Positions 6,315-11,428 of a stretch of DNA of 11,428 nucleotides are shown one piece after another. This DNA comes from Bacteroidetes bacterium UBA3022. Its GTDB lineage: Bacteria > Bacteroidota > Bacteroidia > Chitinophagales > BACL12. Below the pieces are notes generated by a model. That model did not search any database, was not told the origin of the DNA, and saw only the letters and a list, made by a program, of their open reading frames with translations. The first letter of the stretch is position 1, and each line of letters starts with the position of its first letter. The position numbers and the translations under genes are program-made. The stretch is from NCBI GenBank assembly GCA_002346225.1, contig DDYY01000052.1, positions 1 through 11,428 on the forward strand, written 5' to 3'.

Positions 6315-7394
6315 ATGGAGCTGGCGGAACAGCGATACCGAGCATTGATTGAGAGTTCTATAGATTCCGTGGTCATCAGTAATGACAAGGGCGAAATCAT
6401 CGATGTCAATACTGCTACATGCAATATTTTCGGATATGAAAGAAGTGAATTAATCGGCCAGCGACTGCATGTCCTGATGCCGGAGCAATACCAGGCCGCT
6501 CATACTGCCGGCTTTGAGCGGCATCGACGCACCGGAACATCCCGCCTGATGCTGGAACTCATTGAACTGGAGGGCCGGCACAGCAGTGGTAAAATTTTTC
6601 CCATTGAACTTACCTTGTCCAACTGGAAAGGTCGGGAAAGTCAGTTTTACGGCGCGGTCATCAGGGATATCAGCACCCGAAAAGAATTGATTCAAAATCT
6701 GGAAGAAGAGAAGCACAGTTTAAAACTGGCCGTGCTGGAGCTGGAACATTTTGCTTTTGCCGCATCGCATGACCTGAAGGAACCCATTCGCGGCATCCGC
6801 TCCTTTGCCCAGCTCTTACAGCAACGCCACAGTGCAATGCTGGACGCCAGCGGTAAGGAATACCTGGATTTTATCCCTACAGAATCTGGAAAGCTGTATG
6901 AGGTTACCAATGGCTTGTTGCAGATTGCCGGCATCCGCAAAGACATCTATCAGCCGGAGCGCAATAACATCATCGCCTTTCTGGGCAATACTTTCCATAC
7001 ATTGCAGGAAAAAGAGCAGCTGGCTTTAATGTTACCGGAACATGATAGCACTATTTCATTCGATAAATCCCTCGTCAAAGAGCTGTTCAAGAACATTGTA
7101 TCCAATACCGTTCGCTTCAACCCCGACCGTTCCGATCTAAAGATGACAGTAGCAATGGAATCGAGTGCGTCCGGAACAGTGTTGCATTTTGCAGATAATG
7201 GGAAGGGCGTTAAAGATGAATATTTAAAGTATATATTTCTTCCCTTCAAACGCTTGCAAAACAAGGAACAATATACTGGCGCAGGGCTGGGATTATCTAT
7301 TGTAAAGAAAATTGCAGAACTACACGGAGGCAATGCCAGTGCGCATTCCGGTGAAGAGGGAGGTCTGACGATTTCTGTTTCTTTCCCGCATTGA
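6315..7394 (+). CDS. PAS sensor histidine kinase
   Basis: The 359-residue product is a cytoplasmic two-component kinase with no transmembrane segment. Residues 8-121 form a PAS domain of the FixL-like type: LIESSIDSVVISNDKG, NIFGYERSELIGQ, LMPEQYQAAHTAGFERHRRTG, GKIFPIELTLS, then the exit DISTRKELIQ. A short coiled coil (122-142) leads to the H-box FAFAASHDLKEPIRGIRSF, with the phospho-acceptor His at 152. The ATPase domain has the N-box (NIVSNTVRFN, 260-269), G1 DNGKG (294-298), an F-box YIFLPFKRL (306-314) and G2 GAGLGLSIV (322-330). All core catalytic motifs are intact, so the protein should be active even if only this portion is made. No receiver-domain gene is adjacent, so the partner is unknown. 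It follows the STAS-like gene and the interrupted HAMP-like segment. It converges on the phosphoesterase gene with a gap of 22 bases. Confidence 0.92.
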   Translation: MELAEQRYRALIESSIDSVVISNDKGEIIDVNTATCNIFGYERSELIGQRLHVLMPEQYQAAHTAGFERHRRTGTSRLMLELIELEGRHSSGKIFPIELTLSNWKGRESQFYGAVIRDISTRKELIQNLEEEKHSLKLAVLELEHFAFAASHDLKEPIRGIRSFAQLLQQRHSAMLDASGKEYLDFIPTESGKLYEVTNGLLQIAGIRKDIYQPERNNIIAFLGNTFHTLQEKEQLALMLPEHDSTISFDKSLVKELFKNIVSNTVRFNPDRSDLKMTVAMESSASGTVLHFADNGKGVKDEYLKYIFLPFKRLQNKEQYTGAGLGLSIVKKIAELHGGNASAHSGEEGGLTISVSFPH

Positions 7395-7416
7395 TTCAGG
7401 CTGGATTTTCTTTTAC

Positions 7417-8058
7417 TTACTGAACCTGCACTACCTGCTGCTCGGCCACGACATACACGCTGTCCGTCTGCTGAGCTTTGATGGATTTACTGCCCGTGAA
7501 TGCGCCGAAAGCCGGCAGCACACCTATGCGCTCTCCCATCCAGAAACAAGGCAGCCGCAGCGATTGTCGCCCGCGTCCTGTAAGTCGGAAAGCAGGATGC
7601 AGGTGACCGCAGAGATAATACCTGTCGGGCAGTGGATTTTCCGGGGGGGCATGCACCAGTTCAAAAGGCGGGAGGTACAGCGATTCGGGCACTACCTGCA
7701 ATTGTAATGCTTCATAAACGGCGCTGTCCATTATATCGTGGTTGCCACTAATCAACACCAATTTTACGTGGGCATATGTCCGGTACCATTCTTTTAGCAA
7801 ATCGACCTGGCGGTTGTATTCACTATGGAATAAATCGCCCAGAAAATAAATGGTGGAAGGCTGGCAGCTATCGATAATAGCCGACAGACGGTCTAAGGTA
7901 ACACGACTCATATTGGCAGGCACTGCAAAACCATTTCTTCTGAAATGCCCGTCTTTAGCCAGGTGCAAATCACTCAGGAACAAGGCACTACCCTGCTTCC
8001 AGTAAATGGCCTTTTCCGGCAACAACAATAAGGTCTCCCCTGCTACTTCGATTTCCAC
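7417..8058 (-). CDS. pdeM: PdeM-type metallophosphoesterase (ligase-associated DNA damage response endonuclease)
   Basis: The 213-residue protein carries the full calcineurin-like metallophosphoesterase motif set: SDLHL (D30, H32), GDLFHS (D75), GNHD (N106, H107), VHAPPENP (H136) and CGHLHP (H152, H154), which bind two metal ions. The arrangement and length match PdeM, a family defined by linkage to a DNA ligase, an Lhr-type helicase and an exonuclease in a damage-response cluster. Here none of those partners is within the window; the upstream neighbour is clpB, 20 bases away on the same strand. The start is GTG at 8058, giving VEIEVAGETLLLLPEKAIYW. A TATATTTG element ends 4 bases upstream, so the gene may have its own promoter as well as readthrough from clpB. 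Biochemical activity on DNA is a family inference. Confidence 0.88.
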   Translation of the reverse strand: MEIEVAGETLLLLPEKAIYWKQGSALFLSDLHLAKDGHFRRNGFAVPANMSRVTLDRLSAIIDSCQPSTIYFLGDLFHSEYNRQVDLLKEWYRTYAHVKLVLISGNHDIMDSAVYEALQLQVVPESLYLPPFELVHAPPENPLPDRYYLCGHLHPAFRLTGRGRQSLRLPCFWMGERIGVLPAFGAFTGSKSIKAQQTDSVYVVAEQQVVQVQ

Positions 8059-8062
8059 CCTG

Positions 8063-8070
8063 CAAATATA
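8063..8070 (-). promoter_or_regulatory. Candidate -7 promoter element of pdeM
   Basis: TATATTTG on the minus strand is a perfect match to the Bacteroidota -7 element TAnnTTTG. It sits in the 20-base gap after clpB and ends 4 bases before the GTG start of pdeM. I find no good TTTG at the usual distance upstream, where the sequence is the GC-rich end of clpB, so this is uncertain. Confidence 0.3.
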
Positions 8071-8078
8071 CGCTCCCC

Positions 8079-10691
8079 TCAGGCAGCAGCACCCGCAGCG
8101 AGGGGTACAAACACCACCTGGTCGGCCTCCACATCAGCCAGGATGGAATCGTTCAGTGTTACAGTACCTTCGAGAAGGCGTTTCGATAACCGGTTGACGA
8201 TTTCCTTCTGTATAACTCTTTTGAGTGGTCTGGCACCGAACTGAGGATCAAACCCTTCTTCCGACAACCAATCCACCAGTCCGTCGCTGAATTGTAGGGT
8301 AACACCTTTATGCTGTAAGGTCATTGCCAGATGTTGCAGCTGTAATTCCACAATTCCATGGATTTCGCTGCGCAGCAATGGCTTGAACATGATGACCTCG
8401 TCGATGCGGTTCAGGAATTCCGGTCGCAGTGTTTTCCGCAACAGCTCCATTACCTCCAGTCGTGTGGTTTCGGTAACCGCCAGCAGCTGGTCTTCCTTTA
8501 CCCCTTCAAAATGCTCCTGAATGATGTGGGATCCGATATTGGAAGTCATGATGATGATGGTATTGCGAAAATCGACTGTACGACCTTTATTATCGGTTAG
8601 CCTTCCATCGTCCAGCACCTGCAGGAGGATATTGAACACATCCGGATGGGCTTTTTCAATTTCATCCAGCAGTACGACACTATAGGGTTTTCTTCGCACC
8701 GCCTCGGTGAGCTGTCCGCCTTCGTCATAACCCACATAGCCCGGAGGCGCGCCAATGAGTCTGCTCACACTGTGACGCTCCTGGTATTCACTCATATCGA
8801 TGCGTGTCATGGCTTGTTCATCATCGAACAGGAATTCACTGATGGCTTTTGCCAGTTCGGTTTTTCCCACACCTGTGGTACCTAAGAAAATAAAGGAACC
8901 GATGGGGCGCTTTTCATCCGACAGACCGGCGCGTGAGCGTCTGACTGCATCGGATACTGCTATAATAGCCTCGTCCTGACCTACTACTCTTTTGTGCAAT
9001 TCAGATTCCAATCGCAACAATTTCTTCTTCTCGCTTTCCAGCATTTTGCTCACCGGAATGCCTGTCCACCTGGAAACGATATCGGCAATATCTTCCGCAT
9101 CCACTTCTTCCTTCATCAGACGATGGGTGCTGTCGAGTTCATGGATTGTTGCCTGCAAGCTTTCGATGTTCTTTTCGGCTTCTTTTATTTTGCCATACCG
9201 CAATTCAGCTACCTTGCCATAGTCGCCTTCCCGTTCAGCCTGCTCTGCCTGCAATTTGAATTGCTCGATATCAACTTTTTTAGCCTGCAATTGATCTACC
9301 AGACCTTTTTCTTCCTGCCAGCGTGCTTTTAGGGCGTTCCGCTGTTCGGAAAGAGTAGCAATTTCCTGTCCCAGGTCTTCGAGTTTTTTCTCGTCGTTTT
9401 CCCGTTTGATAGCTTCACGCTCAATTTCCAGCTGTCGGATTTTCCTTTCAATCTCGTCCAGCTCTTCCGGCACGCTGTCCATTTCAAGCCGCAGTTTCGC
9501 AGCCGCTTCATCCATGAGATCGATGGCTTTGTCGGGTAGTTTACGGTCGGAGATATAGCGATAACTCAACTCTACAGAAGCGATAATGGCTTCATCTTTG
9601 ATGCGCACCTTGTGGTGGTTCTCGTAGCGCTCTTTGAGTCCGCGCAGAATGGATACTGCGTCTTCCACCGATGGTTCATCTACGAATACTTTCTGGAAGC
9701 GGCGTTCCAATGCTTTATCTTTTTCAAAATACTTCTGGTATTCATTGAGGGTGGTAGCACCGATACTCCGCAATTCGCCACGTGCCAGTGCGGGTTTGAG
9801 GATATTGGCTGCATCCATGGCACCTTCTCCTCCACCTGCACCCACAAGGGTATGGATTTCATCAATAAAGAGAATGGTTTGCCCTTCGCTTTCTGCCACT
9901 TCCTTGATAACAGCTTTCAGGCGCTCTTCGAACTCCCCTTTGTATTTCGCACCTGCGATGAGGGCACCCATATCGAGGGAGAAAATCACTTTTGACTTGA
10001 GGTTTTCGGGCACGTCGCCGTTTACGATGCGGTGCGCGATGCCTTCGGCGATAGCGGTTTTACCTACGCCGGGGTCGCCCACCAGGATAGGGTTGTTTTT
10101 AGTGCGGCGCGACAAGATATGGAGGACACGCCTTATTTCTTCATCTCTGCCTATCACCGGATCGAGTTTGCCCGATTCGGCCCGTTCATTGAGGTTGATA
10201 GCGTAGCGGTTCAGGGCGTTGAACTGATTATCGCCCGATTGGGATTGTACTGTCTGTCCCTTGCGCAGTTCTGTGATGGCAGCCTTGAGGTCTTTTTCGG
10301 TTACACCTGCATCCTTGAGGAGTTTGGCCGCGGTATCGTTGGCGGACAGAATGCCCAGCAGGAGGTGTTCGGCAGCAACAAATTCGTCCTTGAACTCCTT
10401 CATGTAGTTCTGGGCTTTTGCCATCGCCAGATTCATCTCGCGGGACAGATATTGTCCGCCCTGGCCTTGCACTTTAGGCAGTGCATTTAATTCCTTATCC
10501 AGTATAATTTGAATCTGATTGGTATTCGCACCTGTTTTCCGCAGGATGTAGCCTATTACCTCTTCATCATTGCCCATCAAGGCTTTGAGGAGGTGGACAT
10601 TTGTTATCTGTTGGTGATCATACTGCATGGCCATGGTCTGGGCTGCTTGTATAATCTCCTGCGCTTTTATGGTATAATTATTCAGTTGCAT
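8079..10691 (-). CDS. clpB: ATP-dependent disaggregase ClpB
   Basis: The 870-residue protein has the complete ClpB layout, so it should be the cytoplasmic hexameric disaggregase that works with DnaK/DnaJ/GrpE. The Clp N-terminal double repeat covers 1-145. NBD1 has Walker A GDPGVGKT (205-212), pore-loop AKYKGEFE (248-255), Walker B ILFIDE (273-278) and arginine fingers R330/R331. The coiled-coil M-domain spans about 405-530. NBD2 has Walker A GTTGVGKT (604-611), pore loop GYVG (651-654), Walker B VVLLDE (672-677) and sensor 2 GARPLKR (819-825). Thr in place of the usual Pro in the second Walker A is common in Bacteroidota. The M-domain is what separates ClpB from ClpC/ClpA. The start ATG 10691 gives the standard MQLNNYTIKAQE opening. 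The short alanine-rich tail (LAAGAAA) is unremarkable. pdeM follows 20 bases downstream. Confidence 0.98.
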   Translation of the reverse strand: MQLNNYTIKAQEIIQAAQTMAMQYDHQQITNVHLLKALMGNDEEVIGYILRKTGANTNQIQIILDKELNALPKVQGQGGQYLSREMNLAMAKAQNYMKEFKDEFVAAEHLLLGILSANDTAAKLLKDAGVTEKDLKAAITELRKGQTVQSQSGDNQFNALNRYAINLNERAESGKLDPVIGRDEEIRRVLHILSRRTKNNPILVGDPGVGKTAIAEGIAHRIVNGDVPENLKSKVIFSLDMGALIAGAKYKGEFEERLKAVIKEVAESEGQTILFIDEIHTLVGAGGGEGAMDAANILKPALARGELRSIGATTLNEYQKYFEKDKALERRFQKVFVDEPSVEDAVSILRGLKERYENHHKVRIKDEAIIASVELSYRYISDRKLPDKAIDLMDEAAAKLRLEMDSVPEELDEIERKIRQLEIEREAIKRENDEKKLEDLGQEIATLSEQRNALKARWQEEKGLVDQLQAKKVDIEQFKLQAEQAEREGDYGKVAELRYGKIKEAEKNIESLQATIHELDSTHRLMKEEVDAEDIADIVSRWTGIPVSKMLESEKKKLLRLESELHKRVVGQDEAIIAVSDAVRRSRAGLSDEKRPIGSFIFLGTTGVGKTELAKAISEFLFDDEQAMTRIDMSEYQERHSVSRLIGAPPGYVGYDEGGQLTEAVRRKPYSVVLLDEIEKAHPDVFNILLQVLDDGRLTDNKGRTVDFRNTIIIMTSNIGSHIIQEHFEGVKEDQLLAVTETTRLEVMELLRKTLRPEFLNRIDEVIMFKPLLRSEIHGIVELQLQHLAMTLQHKGVTLQFSDGLVDWLSEEGFDPQFGARPLKRVIQKEIVNRLSKRLLEGTVTLNDSILADVEADQVVFVPLAAGAAA

Positions 10692-10726
10692 GTTCCATAC
10701 ATTTTGTGTCTTCGATTAATAGTCAA

Positions 10727-10759
10727 CAAATTTTGCTCCCGGGCGGTATATATGACAAT
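10727..10759 (-). promoter_or_regulatory. clpB: Candidate clpB promoter
   Basis: On the minus strand, ATTG (10756-10759) is followed after 21 bases by AAAATTTG (10727-10734), one base off TAnnTTTG, and 35 bases separate it from the clpB ATG. I see no CIRCE inverted repeat (HrcA operator) nearby, so heat-shock control, if present, must work through some other element. Confidence 0.35.
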
Positions 10760-10851
10760 TCAGCACATATTTAGCCAACGGGCAGGCAAGGTTGACAGGT
10801 TAGGATGGTTAAACAGGACAGAGTGGCAGGAGGCGTGGGGGAAAGGGAGTG

Positions 10852-10914
10852 GTGAGAAGTGAGTAGTGAGTGGTGAGTTGTGAGAAGTGAATAGTGAGAA
10901 GTGAGTAGTGAGGA
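10852..10914 (+). repeat. Heptamer tandem repeat, nine GTGAGNN units
   Basis: Nine consecutive 7-base units fit GTGAGNN, with variable last two positions (AA, TA, TG, TT, AA, TA, AA, TA, GA). The sixth unit has GTGAA instead of GTGAG. The preceding bases (GGGAGTG) look like a decayed tenth unit. A period of 7 is not a multiple of 3 and no ORF covers it, so it is a non-coding minisatellite, likely variable in copy number by slippage. Confidence 0.9.
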
Positions 10915-10956
10915 TGTTAGACCTCAGCGAAATAGCTATGGCGAAATGTAAGGTAT

Positions 10957-11027
10957 CATATCACCCCCCTGCCCGCCGAGGGAGGGTTTACCCGCCGCAG
11001 GTGGGCCTGCCCCCCGTCCGGGGGGAC
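10957..11027 (+). repeat. GC-rich palindromic repeat, copy A
   Basis: The element opens with CATATCACCCCCCTGC (10957-10972) and closes with CCCCCCGTCCGGGGGGAC (11010-11027), whose C6/G6 arms form a hairpin. Between them is a second small hairpin, GCAGG/CCTGC (10997-11001 with 11006-11010). The opening and closing blocks recur at the right edge of the window (copy B), and there the inner part is absent. Confidence 0.8.
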
Positions 11028-11217
11028 TGTCGCCAAAGGAAACTCTGTTGAATGACTGAGTGATTGACAGCTGAGAGCCTTCCTACTAACCTCAGGTGAA
11101 CAGGTAAAAGCATTGTGCTTCAAGAATTAAAGAAACGTGGTTATTACAAAACTGTCTGACCCTGATAATGGAATCTTCATAGAAAGTTCTTTGCAGCAAG
11201 CAACAGCGAAGCGTCGT

Positions 11218-11274
11218 CTCCCGGCTTGACCCGATAACTATCGGGCTAAAGGGAGTACCCGCAGGGGGAGGGGT
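11218..11274 (-). repeat. Nested inverted repeat with a degenerate inverted copy of the GC-rich element
   Basis: An inner stem CCCGATA/TATCGGG (11230-11236 with 11239-11245) sits inside an outer CTCCC/GGGAG stem (11218-11222 with 11251-11255). Just beyond, the minus strand reads ATCACCCCTCCCCCTGC (from 11277 down), a diverged inverted form of the opening block of copies A and B. Confidence 0.6.
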
Positions 11275-11392
11275 GATTACATAGATGCTGCCTTTTCTCT
11301 GTCCACTTCTTCCTAATCGAAAGTGAAAGAAGCTTTTTTGTAGCTACTAAAGGAGAATGATATCAGGTCTGCTTTGATAAAATTCTTGCTTC

Positions 11393-11428
11393 CATATCAC
11401 CCCCCCTGCACCCCCCGTCCGGGGGGAC
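11393..11428 (+). repeat. GC-rich palindromic repeat, copy B (cut by the window edge)
   Basis: It starts like copy A, with one extra C in the C-run, and is followed after two bases by the same 18-base CCCCCCGTCCGGGGGGAC (11411-11428). The exact 18-base identity and the matching opening block show a shared origin with copy A. It may continue past the right edge. Confidence 0.8.

Larger units (their letters stand above)
10760..11428. other. Gene-free region with repeats
   Basis: About 670 bases upstream of the clpB promoter show no credible coding region on either strand: all frames are short, start poorly and have skewed composition. The stretch holds a heptamer tandem repeat (10852-10914), GC-rich palindromic elements (10957-11027, 11393-11428) and a nested inverted repeat (11218-11274). 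I see nothing definite in 11028-11216. A weak CTTCTT/AAGAAG pairing with a T-run near 11309-11340 is too loose to call a terminator. Confidence 0.7.

Noticed and set aside
5739..7394. Alternative genetic code reading TAA/TAG as glutamine, giving one STAS-HAMP-PAS-kinase protein
   Set aside because: TAA and TAG act as ordinary stops in neighbouring genes (yqgE and the antiporter end in TAG; pdeM and the small exported protein end in TAA), so a code change is not supported. A local event is simpler.
8075..8105. CCCCTC/GAGGGG inverted repeat at the end of clpB as a terminator
   Set aside because: The arms enclose a 19-base loop, overlap the clpB stop codon and have no T-tract on either strand.
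9634..10206. Long plus-strand frames opposite clpB (also 9612-9995 and 10032-10490)
   Set aside because: Antisense shadows of the highly conserved ClpB coding sequence; no start context or domain.
10852..10914. CRISPR array
   Set aside because: Units are 7 bases with no spacers; this is a simple tandem repeat.

Overview
The window looks like a chromosomal segment of a Bacteroidota bacterium, probably from the Chitinophagales/Saprospirales side, although the rank is an inference. The supporting evidence is a protein with a type IX secretion (T9SS) C-terminal sorting domain, a ClpB whose second Walker A reads GTTGVGKT, weak or absent Shine-Dalgarno sequences, and several promoter-like motifs of the Bacteroidota TTTG / TAnnTTTG type. 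Base composition is moderate, and no phage, insertion sequence, CRISPR array, tRNA or rRNA is visible.

Left part (1-4708, minus strand): an N-terminal fragment of a secreted protein made of exactly 60-residue repeats, which runs off the left edge. Next come a CaCA-family cation antiporter and, upstream of it in the same direction, a small exported protein of unknown function. Then follows a long secreted protein with a jelly-roll-like N-terminal region, a Calx-beta domain, an OB-fold-like region and a T9SS sorting domain. A strong intrinsic terminator (2611-2644) separates this last gene from the small-protein/antiporter pair.

Middle part (4709-7394, plus strand): YqgE/AlgH is followed by a DUF1801 protein whose GTG start overlaps the YqgE stop codon by one base. 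A SpoIIAA/STAS-like protein is followed, in the same reading frame, by a PAS sensor histidine kinase. The kinase's apparent HAMP-like N-terminal segment is interrupted by two in-frame stop codons (TAA at 6144, TAG at 6297). This is the most unusual thing in the window.

Right part (7417-10691, minus strand): clpB, then 20 bases later an orphan PdeM-type metallophosphoesterase gene that converges on the kinase. The last 740 bases (10692-11428) hold no recognisable gene. They contain a probable clpB promoter, a 7-bp-unit tandem repeat, and GC-rich palindromic elements occurring in two direct copies and a third, degenerate inverted copy, which look like a dispersed genomic repeat family.

I do not see a convincing new multi-gene defence or metabolic system. 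The best leads are the doubly interrupted kinase N-terminus beside an in-frame STAS gene, the FixL-like PAS with a conserved histidine, and the terminal repeat field.
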